Assembly: GCF_004000925.1 (NCBI RefSeq)
Contig: NZ_BIME01000014.1
Coordinates: 62,001-126,000 of the forward strand
DNA length: 64,000 bases
DNA from: Paenibacillus illinoisensis NBRC 15959
Lineage (GTDB): Bacteria; Bacillota; Bacilli; Paenibacillales; Paenibacillaceae
Direction: 5' to 3'
Part shown: in pieces, positions 14,971-23,492 of the stretch
Position numbering within the stretch: position 1 is the stretch's first letter
Layout of the letters: every line of letters starts with the position of its first letter
Made by a program: the position numbers and the translations under genes
Notes under the pieces: generated by a model
The model's database searches: none
What the model saw: only the letters and a program-made list of their open reading frames with translations
Told to the model about the DNA's origin: nothing

Positions 14971-16172
14971 AAATACTCGTAATCAACGCGGGGAGCTCCT
15001 CGCTTAAATATCAATTATATGACATGACGGATGAGTCCGTACTCGCTAAAGGACTGGTTGAACGGATCGGGATGGATTCCTCCATTCTTACGCACAAACC
15101 GACTGGCCGTGAGGATGTTACAGAAGTTAGTGAAATTTTGGAGCATACAACGGCAATTCGTAAAGTTATCGATATTTTGACAGATAAAGAAAACGGTGTG
15201 CTCGGTTCAGTCGATGAGATTCAGGCTGTTGGACACCGTGTCGTTCACGGCGGGGAAGCCTTCAAGGAATCCGCACTGGTTGACGATGCAGCGAAGGCTG
15301 AAATTCGCCGCTTGTTCGATTTGGCACCACTTCACAACCCAGCAGCAATGATGGGTATTCGTGCGGCTGAACTCAATATGCCAGGTGTACCACAGGTCAT
15401 GGTATTTGATACAGCATTCCATCAGACGATGCCTGAGAAAGCATATCTCTACGCGATTCCGCGTGTACTGTACAAAAAATACAAAGTGCGTCGTTACGGT
15501 GCCCATGGTACTTCCCATGACTACGTAAGCAAGACTGCAGCTGAGTATTTAGGCCGTCCAGTAGAAGACCTCAAAATCATCACTTGCCACGTCGGTAACG
15601 GTGGTAGCGTAACGGCAGTAAAAGGTGGCGTATCCGTAGATACATCCATGGGTATGACTCCGCTTGAAGGTCTGATGATGGGAACGCGCAGTGGTGACCT
15701 TGACCCGGCCATCGTGCCTTATGTGATGAACAAGGAAGAACTGAGCGTGAGCGAAGTGAACTCCATGTTGAATAAACACAGCGGACTGCTGGCTATCTCC
15801 GGCATCAGCAGTGACATGCGTGAGATTACGGAAGGAATGGAGAACGGTGATGCGAACTCCACCCTTGCATTCGAAATGTACGAATATCGTTTGCGTAAAT
15901 ACATCGGTTCGTATGCGGCAGCAATGAACGGTGTGGACGTGATTGTATTTACAGCAGGTGTGGGCGAGAACTCCGTAGTTCTTCGTCAAAAAGTATGCGA
16001 ACAGCTTACTTACCTGGGTGTGGAAGTGGATGAAGCTCTCAATGCCATCCGTTCCGGCGAACCGCGCCGGATCACAACAGCAAACTCCAAGGTGGAAGTT
16101 CTTGTTGTACCTACCAATGAAGAATTGGTGATTGCACGTGATACACACCGAATCGTATTGAATTCTCAGTAA
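14967..16172 (+). CDS. ackA: Acetate kinase AckA
   Basis: Converts acetyl phosphate and ADP to acetate and ATP (and the reverse) in the cytoplasm. It has all family motifs: VINAGSSSLKYQLYD, GHRVVHGGE, RRYGAHGTSHDYVS, CHVGNGGSVTA, TSMGMTPLEGLMMGTRSGD and FTAGVGENS, with PTNEELVIARDT at the end. Length of 401 residues is typical. The start is GTG, overlapping the previous dehydrogenase stop as GTGA. An imperfect hairpin with only a short T run follows before asnS, so some read-through into asnS is likely. Confidence 0.97.
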   Translation: MKILVINAGSSSLKYQLYDMTDESVLAKGLVERIGMDSSILTHKPTGREDVTEVSEILEHTTAIRKVIDILTDKENGVLGSVDEIQAVGHRVVHGGEAFKESALVDDAAKAEIRRLFDLAPLHNPAAMMGIRAAELNMPGVPQVMVFDTAFHQTMPEKAYLYAIPRVLYKKYKVRRYGAHGTSHDYVSKTAAEYLGRPVEDLKIITCHVGNGGSVTAVKGGVSVDTSMGMTPLEGLMMGTRSGDLDPAIVPYVMNKEELSVSEVNSMLNKHSGLLAISGISSDMREITEGMENGDANSTLAFEMYEYRLRKYIGSYAAAMNGVDVIVFTAGVGENSVVLRQKVCEQLTYLGVEVDEALNAIRSGEPRRITTANSKVEVLVVPTNEELVIARDTHRIVLNSQ

Positions 16173-16207
16173 TCTAATTGTAAAGTGAATATAGCATGTC
16201 AAGGAAG

Positions 16208-16243
16208 TGCAGGGGACAGGCTGAGGCCTGCCCGCTGCATTTT
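16208..16243 (+). terminator. Imperfect hairpin between ackA and asnS
   Basis: TGCAG, GG and CAGGC pair with GCCTG, CC and CTGCA around a four-base loop, followed by only three to four T. It may be a weak terminator or an RNA-processing site. Confidence 0.45.
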
Positions 16244-16273
16244 CAAATTTAGGAACCAAGGGGAGATATGGGC

Positions 16274-17569
16274 ATGAGTACGGATTGTGTAATTCGTAAT
16301 GTGAATGAGCATGTGGGCGAAACCGTGAAGATCGGTGCCTGGATTAATAACAAACGTTCCAGCGGCAAAATTCAATTTTTGCAGCTGCGCGATGGAACCG
16401 GATATATTCAAGGGGTTGTCGTAAAGAGTGAAGTTAGCGAAGAGGTATGGAATGATGCCAAAAGCCTCACGCAAGAAAGCTCCTTGTATGTAACGGGAAT
16501 TATTCGTGAAGAACCGCGCAGCGCATCCGGATATGAAATGACGGTTACGGGCGTGGAGATCATTCATTTGACTGAAAACTATCCGATTACACCGAAAGAG
16601 CATGGTGTGGACTTCTTGATGGATCATCGTCATCTATGGCTGCGCTCTACGAAGCAACGTGCTGTTATGGTGATTCGTGCAGAGATTATCCGTGCAGTTC
16701 AGCAGTTTTTTGATGGTAACGGATTCACTCAGGTTGATCCTCCGATTCTGACACCTTCGTCCGCTGAGGGAACAACCAACCTGTTCCACATCAAATATTT
16801 TGATGAGGATGCTTATCTTACACAAAGTGGCCAATTGTACATGGAAGCTGCGGCAATGGCGCTGGGTAAAGTATATTCCTTCGGACCAACGTTCCGTGCT
16901 GAGAAATCCAAAACTCGCCGCCACCTGATCGAGTTCTGGATGATTGAGCCGGAAATGGCTTTTGTGGATCACGAAGAAAGTTTGCGAGTACAAGAGAAGT
17001 TTATTGCACACGTGGTTCAGTCTGTCGTGAAAAACTGCCGTGCCGAACTGGAATCCATCGGGCGTGACGTATCCAAACTGGAAGGAATCACAGCTCCATT
17101 CCCTCGTATTACGTATGATGAAGCGATTGAGTTCTTGAATGGACAAGGCTTCGATATTCCTTGGGGAGAAGATTTCGGTGCTCCACACGAGACAGCGATT
17201 GCGGAGAAGTATAATACTCCTGTATTCATTACGCATTACCCGGCTGGAATCAAGGCATTTTACATGAAACCGGACCCGAATCGTCCGGAAGTGGTTCTCT
17301 GCGCTGACATGATCGCACCAGAGGGTTACGGCGAAATCATTGGCGGATCCCAACGTATCGATGATCCCGAGTTGATGCAGCAGCGCTTTGAAGAGCACAA
17401 ATTGTCTGACGAGGCGTATCAATGGTACCTGGATCTGCGTAAATACGGATCGGTACCTCACTCCGGATTCGGTCTGGGATTGGAGCGGACAGTAGCATGG
17501 ATCTGCGGGTTGGATCATGTACGTGAGACAATTGCATTCCCGCGTATGCTCTACCGTCTGTACCCTTAA
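16274..17569 (+). CDS. asnS: Asparaginyl-tRNA synthetase AsnS
   Basis: Charges tRNA-Asn with asparagine in the cytoplasm. Residues about 15-105 form the OB-fold anticodon-binding domain (VKIGAWINNKRSSGKIQFLQLRD). The class II catalytic core follows with motif 2 (FRAEKSKTRRHLIEFWMIE) and motif 3 (GFGLGLERTVAWICGL). The EFWMIEPEMAF segment and the 431-residue length fit AsnRS rather than AspRS, which carries a large insertion. Two ATGs are possible; the second (16274) is eight bases after AAGGGGAG and is preferred over 16268. The stop TAA shares a base with the ATG of dnaD. Confidence 0.95.
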   Translation: MSTDCVIRNVNEHVGETVKIGAWINNKRSSGKIQFLQLRDGTGYIQGVVVKSEVSEEVWNDAKSLTQESSLYVTGIIREEPRSASGYEMTVTGVEIIHLTENYPITPKEHGVDFLMDHRHLWLRSTKQRAVMVIRAEIIRAVQQFFDGNGFTQVDPPILTPSSAEGTTNLFHIKYFDEDAYLTQSGQLYMEAAAMALGKVYSFGPTFRAEKSKTRRHLIEFWMIEPEMAFVDHEESLRVQEKFIAHVVQSVVKNCRAELESIGRDVSKLEGITAPFPRITYDEAIEFLNGQGFDIPWGEDFGAPHETAIAEKYNTPVFITHYPAGIKAFYMKPDPNRPEVVLCADMIAPEGYGEIIGGSQRIDDPELMQQRFEEHKLSDEAYQWYLDLRKYGSVPHSGFGLGLERTVAWICGLDHVRETIAFPRMLYRLYP

Positions 17570-18288
17570 TGATTAATCGCGAGTCTATGGAAGAAACCGG
17601 CTCCAAAGCGTGGCTCAGTGGTGTAGCTTACGGGTTAACGTCTGGGACAGCACAGCTCCCGTATGCTTTGTTGCGTTTTTATCACCAACTCGGATTATCA
17701 GATGCCGAAGTGCTTCTGCTGATTCAATTGCTCGGCTACCGTCAGGCAGAATTCAATGAGTTTCCTACCCTGGAAGAACTCGCGGGACGAATGGGACTTG
17801 CCCCCGAAGGCATAGCCCGAATGCTCCAGCGGTTGATGCGGGATGGATATATATCCATTGATGAGCATCGGGACGAAGAGCGGGATATTCAGTATGAGCG
17901 TTACGATCTGCATGGATTGTATGCCAAACTCGCAATGTGTGTTGCTGAAGATGCGGCAGCCGCAAGGCAACAGCAAATGAGCATGACAGCACGTCCTAAT
18001 TCGAACAGTGTTCAAATAGAAGAGGAAGAACGTAATATGTTTTCCATCTTCGAGAAAGAATTTGGTCGCCCGCTTTCACCCATGGAATGCGAAACGATCT
18101 CCAGCTGGCTGGATCAGGACCGTTATCAGGAAGAACTCATATTGATGGCCCTGAAGGAAGCGGTATTTGCCGGTAAAGTACATTTCCGCTATATTGACCG
18201 CATTTTGCTGGAGTGGAGTCGCAACCGGGTGAAGAATGTTCAGGACGCGAAGGCATACACGCAGCGTTTTCGCAGCGGTGGACGCTAG
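17569..18288 (+). CDS. dnaD: DnaD replication-initiation protein
   Basis: Helps load the replicative helicase at the origin and at restarting forks in low-GC Gram-positive bacteria. The N-terminal DDBH1 domain is a winged helix (LSDAEVLLLIQLLGYRQ, EFPTLEELAGRMGL, MLQRLMRDGYISI). The C-terminal DDBH2 domain carries FEKEFGRPLSPMECETISSW and FRYIDRILLEW, the region that ends in a YxxxIxxxW-type pattern. Length of 239 residues is normal. No ribosome binding site is visible before the ATG, which overlaps the asnS stop (TAATG), so translation is probably coupled. The asnS-dnaD order is the same as in Bacillus, but nth does not follow here; it is found about 26 kb away. Confidence 0.93.
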   Translation: MINRESMEETGSKAWLSGVAYGLTSGTAQLPYALLRFYHQLGLSDAEVLLLIQLLGYRQAEFNEFPTLEELAGRMGLAPEGIARMLQRLMRDGYISIDEHRDEERDIQYERYDLHGLYAKLAMCVAEDAAAARQQQMSMTARPNSNSVQIEEEERNMFSIFEKEFGRPLSPMECETISSWLDQDRYQEELILMALKEAVFAGKVHFRYIDRILLEWSRNRVKNVQDAKAYTQRFRSGGR

Positions 18289-18312
18289 TCTGAGTGCAAA
18301 GGAAAATCAAGG

Positions 18313-18344
18313 AACAGGCCAGAAACATTCTGAGCCTGTTTTTT
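18313..18344 (+). terminator. Intrinsic terminator after dnaD
   Basis: AACAGGC and CAGAA pair with TTCTG and GCCTGTT (one bulge), followed by six T. Confidence 0.88.
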
Positions 18345-18502
18345 GATGCTGGAAGGAAATAAGGATGTCTACAATGAAGTGATTGATGAACTCATCATCT
18401 ATTCAGGCACTGTTATGATAAGAATTTTTAAAAAATTTATATAAATACGCAGGGGCAGCCCAGAACGTTGTCGTCTATTGTAGTGGAGAGGAGGGGAGAG
18501 TC

Positions 18503-19054
18503 ATTGACGAAGCGCGCTTAATCGAACAAATCCGTCAAGGAGATGCATCCAAATTTCGCTTGTTGATCGATAAGTACAGCCAGCATGTATATCATGTGGC
18601 ATATTCCGTACTCAGGAACGATCAGGAGGCGCAGGATGCAGCTCAGGAGGCGTTCATTCAGATGTATAAATCTCTCCCCGAGTACCGTTCCGAAGGCTTC
18701 AAAACATGGCTTACCCGAATTGCCTTTCACAAAGCCATTGATGCAAAACGCAAGTTAGGCCGGCGAAGCAGTGAAGATCTGGGTGGAGAAGAACGAATAA
18801 TCAACCTGCCTGGAAGCGAGGAAGATATTTTGGCCCGGCTCGTTCGGGAAGAGCGCAAGGAAACCCTGCGTGAACGAATTAACCAACTGCCTGCCCAGCA
18901 TAGGGACATTATTACTGCGTATTATTTAAGCGAAAAAAATTATGAGCAGATCGCACATGATGCCCAGGTGGCTGTCAAAACCGTGGAATCCCGTTTGTAC
19001 CGTGCCCGGCAGTGGATCAGAAGTCATTGGAAGGAGGATGAGTGGCGTGAGTAA
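18503..19054 (+). CDS. ECF-family RNA polymerase sigma factor
   Basis: A 183-residue extracytoplasmic-function sigma factor. Region 2 includes FRLLIDKYSQHVYHVAYSVL, DAAQEAFIQMYKSLPEYR and FKTWLTRIAFHKAIDAKRK. Region 4 has INQLPAQHRDIITAYYLSE, then NYEQIAHDAQVAVKTVESRLYRAR, a helix-turn-helix. The family resembles SigW-type factors. No ATG, GTG or TTG start fits the full protein. A very strong ribosome binding site (GGAGGGG at 18489-18495) stands about seven bases before ATT 18503, which yields IDEARLIEQIRQGDASKFR as expected for the N-terminus; the first usable TTG (18560) would cut into region 2. The ATT start is therefore inferred. The next gene overlaps the stop by eight bases and probably encodes its anti-sigma factor. 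Confidence 0.85.
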   Translation: MDEARLIEQIRQGDASKFRLLIDKYSQHVYHVAYSVLRNDQEAQDAAQEAFIQMYKSLPEYRSEGFKTWLTRIAFHKAIDAKRKLGRRSSEDLGGEERIINLPGSEEDILARLVREERKETLRERINQLPAQHRDIITAYYLSEKNYEQIAHDAQVAVKTVESRLYRARQWIRSHWKEDEWRE

Positions 19055-19499
19055 AAACGAGATGTACAGTGTGCAGGACTGGACGGATTATATTGAAGGA
19101 CGAGTTACCGGTGACCAAGCTGTTACCATGGAAAAGGCTATCATTGAAGATCCGGAAGCCATGGATAACTATCTGGAAGCGATGGGGATTCATCAAACAT
19201 GGCCACAACTGGAGAACCCGGCCCATTTTGCCGATTCCATCATGGAGCGTATTACGGATCTGAACCAGTCAGGAAGCAAGCGCAAATCACGTTCAGGCCG
19301 AAGTAGACGCTGGCTGGAGCACAAGGTGTTTCATTATGCTGTAGCGGCTTGCCTGACGCTGATCTTTCTCTCCTCCGGAGTGTTTGATAAGGTAGCGCCC
19401 TATCACAAGTTCAATGACGGCGAGCAGCGGGGATCTTTTACACAAAAATGGACGGAAGCCGCCACCAATTGGCTGGATAACTTCAAGCCTAAACCATAA
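19047..19499 (+). CDS. Putative membrane-anchored anti-sigma factor
   Basis: A 150-residue protein with an acidic cytoplasmic N-terminal part (SVQDWTDYIEGRVTG onward), a basic stretch (KRKSRSGRSRR), one membrane helix at about residues 95-115 (YAVAACLTLIFLSSGVF) and a short outer tail of about 35 residues. No Cys/His zinc anti-sigma motif is present. The role as regulator of the preceding sigma factor is inferred from overlap, order and topology, all typical of ECF sigma/anti-sigma pairs. The GTG at 19047 is nine bases after AAGGAGG; ATG 19038 touches that site directly and is less likely. Confidence 0.7.
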   Translation: MSKNEMYSVQDWTDYIEGRVTGDQAVTMEKAIIEDPEAMDNYLEAMGIHQTWPQLENPAHFADSIMERITDLNQSGSKRKSRSGRSRRWLEHKVFHYAVAACLTLIFLSSGVFDKVAPYHKFNDGEQRGSFTQKWTEAATNWLDNFKPKP

Positions 19500-19535
19500 A
19501 TCATACGCATTGCCTGAAAAGAAAGGATGACGACT

Positions 19536-20816
19536 GTGCAATCAGATCGCAACAAAATATTTGCATTTTTATTAAATGTGATCCCGGGTCTTGGTTTTCT
19601 CTATTGGGGTCGAACCGCTAAGGCGATGATTTACCCATTACTCGTGTTTGGCTCTTTGATAGGTGCCTTCATGTTGGCAGTAATTGGCGATGAACGGGAC
19701 CTGATGATATTCGGAGCACTCGCTGCCTTTTTCTTCTGGTGCATCAACATGCTGGACATCATCATAGTTCTGCTGCGTACCCCTTCTGCACGTAATGCTC
19801 ATTACAGGGGCTACGAGGCTCAATATGGTCCATATCCAGGAGGTCCATATGAACAGGGCTATCCGGATCCAAATGGCGTTATGGAGCCAATGAATGGGGA
19901 AGAGATGGGTCAGCATTCTGCCAATGGCTATGGTATTCCTGAGGGTACATACGGCCACCCCGTTTATCGCAAAGGCAGTGAAGGTGAACGATTCTTTACT
20001 ATTTTACTGTCTTTCATCCCAGGTCTGGGACATCTTCATCTGGGGCTGCTTCATCGGGGACTATCCTTTTTGATCGCATTCTTTGGCTCTTTCGCGATGA
20101 TGGTCTTTGTTGCTTCCATTACCAATGAAGAGACCTTTCTGATGTTTCTGCTTATTCTGCCAGTCATTTGGGTTTACTGCATGTTTGACGCTGTACAACA
20201 TGTACATCGAAAGCAGGCAGGTGAAGTCTTGCAGGACCGTACATTGTTCGAAGAATTGGAAATGGGCAGAGCATCTGGACGACGCAGCAAGGTGTTAGCT
20301 ACCCTCTTGTCGGCATTTCCAGGGGCAGGTCATCTATACCTGGGTCTTCAGAAGCGAGGAATGCAATTAATGTTCCTGTTCCTCGGCAGCATTTATATTT
20401 TGGACCTGCTGCATTTGTCCGTTTTCCTGTTCATGATTCCGCTGGTTTGGTTCTACAGCTTCTTTGATGGACTGCAATGTTCAAGCCGATATGGCCGGGA
20501 ACCGCTTACGGATCAACCGATATTTAAGGATTGGGCTAAACATCAGCGTTTGATTGGATTCGGCATTGCAGCACTTGGCGTGTATTATCTGGCAATCCGG
20601 CTTGTCATTCCACAACTGAACGAAATGTTCCCTAATCTGTTTATGACGTATGAAATTCGTTCCTATGTGAACACGGTTATTGTTTCGCTATTGCTTATTT
20701 TTGGCGGATTGAAGCTGCTCTTTGGCAAGCAGCGTCCAATTGCGCAGCATAGCGGACTAAACGGAAAAGAAGACGATTCGGCTAATCTGTTCCTGTTCAA
20801 GGATCGGGATAATTGA
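19536..20816 (+). CDS. Multi-pass membrane protein with three PGxGxLxxG modules
   Basis: A 426-residue integral membrane protein that I cannot name. It contains three related modules at about residues 8-85, 152-225 and 252-317. Each starts with a helix ending in IPGLGFLYWG, IPGLGHLHLG or FPGAGHLYLG, then a basic turn (RTAK, LHRG, QKRG), two hydrophobic helices and a closing motif with Asp (WCINMLD, VYCMFDAVQ, FYSFFDGLQ). A proline- and glycine-rich cytoplasmic-like linker (about 95-145) separates modules 1 and 2, and two more helices follow module 3. It starts at GTG 19536, nine bases after AAAGG, 36 bases after the putative anti-sigma gene, so it belongs to the same operon and may be a sensor or target of it. 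Confidence 0.7.
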   Translation: MQSDRNKIFAFLLNVIPGLGFLYWGRTAKAMIYPLLVFGSLIGAFMLAVIGDERDLMIFGALAAFFFWCINMLDIIIVLLRTPSARNAHYRGYEAQYGPYPGGPYEQGYPDPNGVMEPMNGEEMGQHSANGYGIPEGTYGHPVYRKGSEGERFFTILLSFIPGLGHLHLGLLHRGLSFLIAFFGSFAMMVFVASITNEETFLMFLLILPVIWVYCMFDAVQHVHRKQAGEVLQDRTLFEELEMGRASGRRSKVLATLLSAFPGAGHLYLGLQKRGMQLMFLFLGSIYILDLLHLSVFLFMIPLVWFYSFFDGLQCSSRYGREPLTDQPIFKDWAKHQRLIGFGIAALGVYYLAIRLVIPQLNEMFPNLFMTYEIRSYVNTVIVSLLLIFGGLKLLFGKQRPIAQHSGLNGKEDDSANLFLFKDRDN

Positions 20817-20861
20817 TTGTAAATTAAGATGAATTTCGGGCTTGTAGGAGCCCCAAACCAA

Positions 20862-20905
20862 AAAAACACGCTATGAGCTGAACATTCAGTCATAGCGTGT
20901 TTTTA
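20862..20905. terminator. Bidirectional terminator between the sigma operon and mtnB
   Basis: AAAACACGCTATGA pairs with TCATAGCGTGTTTT and is flanked by an A run and a T run, so it can stop transcription from both sides: the forward sigma-factor operon and the reverse pro-mtn operon. Confidence 0.93.
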
Positions 20906-20938
20906 ATTTGGTCCTGAATAACAGTTAGAAAATGATGG

Positions 20939-21592
20939 CTATTTCGAAATACCTTTCAGAAGCAGCTGACGATACATCACTTCAAACAGAAACTCGAACG
21001 CTTCCAGATGCCTTTTGGCTTCAAATGCATCTTTGCCCCAGGCATAAATGCCGTGATTGCGCAGTAAAATTCCCGGCACTTTTGAGTCAAGCACACCTGG
21101 AACCAGTTCGGCAATGGATGGAATATCAGCAAAGTTAGGCAGTACCGGCACACGAATCTCGGCATTTTCTTCCCAAATGTTAAAAGCCTTGATCAGTTCA
21201 ATGCCTTGGATCGGCACATGACCTTCTCCGCCGAAGAACTCGCTGATCAGGTTGTTAAATACAGTGTGTACATGGAATACAGCCCCGCAGCCAGTCAACC
21301 GATAGATTTCACAATGAATCAGTGTTTCTGCACTTGGCTTCAGGGTTGTTGTTTCGATCGCTTTACCATGCTTGTCCACAAACAGGAAATCTTCCGGCGT
21401 GCGAAGAGATTTGTCCTTGCCTGAAGCCGTAACGGCAAAATAAAATTGCTCGGGATCAAACTCTCCCACACGCATCGACAGGTTACCACTTGTTCCAGGG
21501 AACCAGTTGCGGCTGGCAAAGAGGGTTTTAATATCAGCAAGTTCCTCCAGCACCTGACGTTTGTGTTCCAATGTAATCTTCTCAAAACCCAT
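20939..21592 (-). CDS. mtnB: Methylthioribulose-1-phosphate dehydratase MtnB
   Basis: Dehydrates methylthioribulose-1-phosphate to 2,3-diketo-5-methylthiopentyl-1-phosphate in the methionine salvage pathway. It is a class II aldolase-fold zinc enzyme: NWFPGTSGNLSMRV (phosphate loop), VTASGKDKSL, the zinc histidines in FHVHTVFNN and the later histidine in LLRNHGIYAWG. The 217-residue length fits. The start is MGFEKITLEH, with AAGGAGTG upstream on the reverse strand; the longer frame overlaps mtnX and is rejected. It is the last gene of the pro-mtn operon, two bases after mtnX. Confidence 0.93.
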   Translation of the reverse strand: MGFEKITLEHKRQVLEELADIKTLFASRNWFPGTSGNLSMRVGEFDPEQFYFAVTASGKDKSLRTPEDFLFVDKHGKAIETTTLKPSAETLIHCEIYRLTGCGAVFHVHTVFNNLISEFFGGEGHVPIQGIELIKAFNIWEENAEIRVPVLPNFADIPSIAELVPGVLDSKVPGILLRNHGIYAWGKDAFEAKRHLEAFEFLFEVMYRQLLLKGISK

Positions 21593-21594
21593 TT

Positions 21595-22272
21595 TTACAG
21601 CACTCCTTGTGTTTGCTTCTGTTTCATGTCTTCCATAATATCGTAAAAGGTAGCAAATGGGACATGGTCTACACCAAGTTCGATGCACTTGTCCGTCAGG
21701 ATGGAACGGGAGTACACTAGATCGGCAATTTTGGCACCTTCAAAATCGGTTAGACTGTCTCCGATCAGAATCCGATTATATTGTTCTTCGGGGAATGTGC
21801 GGATGACCGTCGTTTTGCACATACCACAGCCGTTATCACAAGGGGGCTGACATGGATTAGGCCATTCAATTCGGATGAAATCACCTGTAAAGTCTGCACC
21901 GTTACAATAGACGTGATCATGTGGAATGTTAAAAGGTGCAAGCAGTGGTTCGATAAAAAAGTCCATACCGCCACTGGTCACATTAAATTCAATGCCTTCG
22001 TTCCGAACATATTCCAGAAACTCGCCAAATCCCTCGCGGATGCCTGCTTGTCCAAGCACAAATTCAACAATTTCATCCTTTTGCGATGCAGGCAGCAGAG
22101 CAAACATGGCTCCGACCCCTTCACGCAGGGTAATGCTTTGATCCACCGTATCTTTCATGATTGCCTCAAATCCTTCAGGCTTAAAGTGCTTCATGATCGC
22201 CACAATATTGTCCGAAAGGGTAATCGTGCCATCAAAATCACAGAAAATGACCGTTTTCTTGTCACTTCTCAT
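21595..22272 (-). CDS. mtnX: 2-hydroxy-3-keto-5-methylthiopentenyl-1-phosphate phosphatase MtnX
   Basis: HAD-superfamily phosphatase that removes phosphate from the enol product of MtnW in methionine salvage. The nucleophile motif is FCDFDGTITLSDN at about residues 11-23; the later motifs are NVTSGGMDFFI and the metal-binding IGDSLTDFEGAK. A cluster of cysteines (QPPCDNGCGMCK) lies in the middle, as in the Bacillus protein. Length is 225 residues. The start MRSDKK overlaps the mtnW stop as ATGA and has GGTGGAG upstream; an alternative start five codons earlier (MGWRT) lies inside mtnW. Confidence 0.92.
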   Translation of the reverse strand: MRSDKKTVIFCDFDGTITLSDNIVAIMKHFKPEGFEAIMKDTVDQSITLREGVGAMFALLPASQKDEIVEFVLGQAGIREGFGEFLEYVRNEGIEFNVTSGGMDFFIEPLLAPFNIPHDHVYCNGADFTGDFIRIEWPNPCQPPCDNGCGMCKTTVIRTFPEEQYNRILIGDSLTDFEGAKIADLVYSRSILTDKCIELGVDHVPFATFYDIMEDMKQKQTQGVL

Positions 22273-23492
22273 CGTTCTCCACCCCACAGGTCCAGTGCAC
22301 TTTTCAACTCGGGGTGCTCAGATGCATACTCTGCAAGCGGAATTCCGCGCTGTGCCGCCTCAATGGCTTGCAAGAATGCACGCCCACCTGCCTCAGTACC
22401 CATTGGATGTCCGTGGATACCTCCACCTGCGTTCACGATAACATCCGTGCCAAAATCACGGAGAATTAATGGCACAAGACCTGGGTGAATCCCAGCGGAT
22501 GGAACCGGCATACTGGTTCTGACCGGGAGATCTTTGGAGAGCAGCTGCTCCGTAATGGCCATATTTTCTTCTTTTGGCATGGTCACCGATCCGTAAGGCG
22601 AAGGGAAGAGAACGAGATCCGCTCCGGCAAGACGCATCAGTTGACCCAGCAGCACCGAAGCGGATATCCCGTAATGCGGTGAAGGGTACAGTGCGCCAGC
22701 AAGGGCAGGATGCGCCATGATTGGCACGTTAATGTCCGGATCGCTTGTAAGCTCATGCAGAACGTCATATCCGTACGACAAAACGTTAAACAACAGGGCA
22801 TTGGCACCCGCATCAATCGCTCGTTCAGCCTGCTTCTTCAAGCGGGAAGTTGGGCCGGTCAGGTTGGCGGCGTAGAGCAATTTCTTGCCAGTCTCCTGGC
22901 GGGCCTGCTCAGCAGCCTTCATGCAAACCTCGACTCTTTTCTCGATAGGTGTCAGCTTGTTTTCAAACAGAATTTCGTCATCCTTGATCAGATCAACTCC
23001 GCCCAGAGCCTGACGGATAAACTGTTCGCGCAGCTCATCTGCATCCAGACCAATGACTGATTTGAAGATGCTCATTAACAAAGGACGATCATGAACATCA
23101 AGCAGATCACGAACCCCATTCAGTCCGAATTTGGGACCTGGGAATGCACTTAGGAATCCGTCCGAGAAGCCCAGTCTTGTCAGCTTGATCCGACCATCCA
23201 TCGAAATTTTACCGAAGACGGTAACGAGCAGAGCCGGAATATCGCGGCTGAAATTCACATCAGGATAACCGATCGTAATATCTGCATATCGTTCTCCTGG
23301 AGCCATGCCCTCATGTTCATGTACTTCTACGCTTATCACTTCGCCAAGATGTTTCTGCATGGCTTCACGCTTGGCTTGCGGCAATTCAGTCCAACTGCCG
23401 ACAGTCATGCCGACTGCAATGGATTCCGCCTTTTTGCGGAAATCTGCACGATCATCATGCAGACGATATGTGGCAGTACACATGTTGTTCAT
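22269..23492 (-). CDS. mtnW: RuBisCO-like DK-MTP-1-P enolase MtnW
   Basis: Form IV RuBisCO-like protein that enolises 2,3-diketo-5-methylthiopentyl-1-phosphate; it does not fix CO2. The active-site loop GGVDLIKDDE gives the carbamylated Lys170 and the metal ligands Asp172 and Glu173. Other conserved stretches are FPGPKFGLNGVRDLL, ANLTGPTSRL, NVLSYGYD, MAHPALAGALYPSP and the phosphate-binding NAGGGIHGHPMGT. Length of 407 residues is normal. The start overlaps the proC stop by four bases (ATGA) and the end overlaps mtnX by four bases, so this gene bridges proline synthesis and methionine salvage in one reading chain. Confidence 0.95.
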   Translation of the reverse strand: MNNMCTATYRLHDDRADFRKKAESIAVGMTVGSWTELPQAKREAMQKHLGEVISVEVHEHEGMAPGERYADITIGYPDVNFSRDIPALLVTVFGKISMDGRIKLTRLGFSDGFLSAFPGPKFGLNGVRDLLDVHDRPLLMSIFKSVIGLDADELREQFIRQALGGVDLIKDDEILFENKLTPIEKRVEVCMKAAEQARQETGKKLLYAANLTGPTSRLKKQAERAIDAGANALLFNVLSYGYDVLHELTSDPDINVPIMAHPALAGALYPSPHYGISASVLLGQLMRLAGADLVLFPSPYGSVTMPKEENMAITEQLLSKDLPVRTSMPVPSAGIHPGLVPLILRDFGTDVIVNAGGGIHGHPMGTEAGGRAFLQAIEAAQRGIPLAEYASEHPELKSALDLWGGER

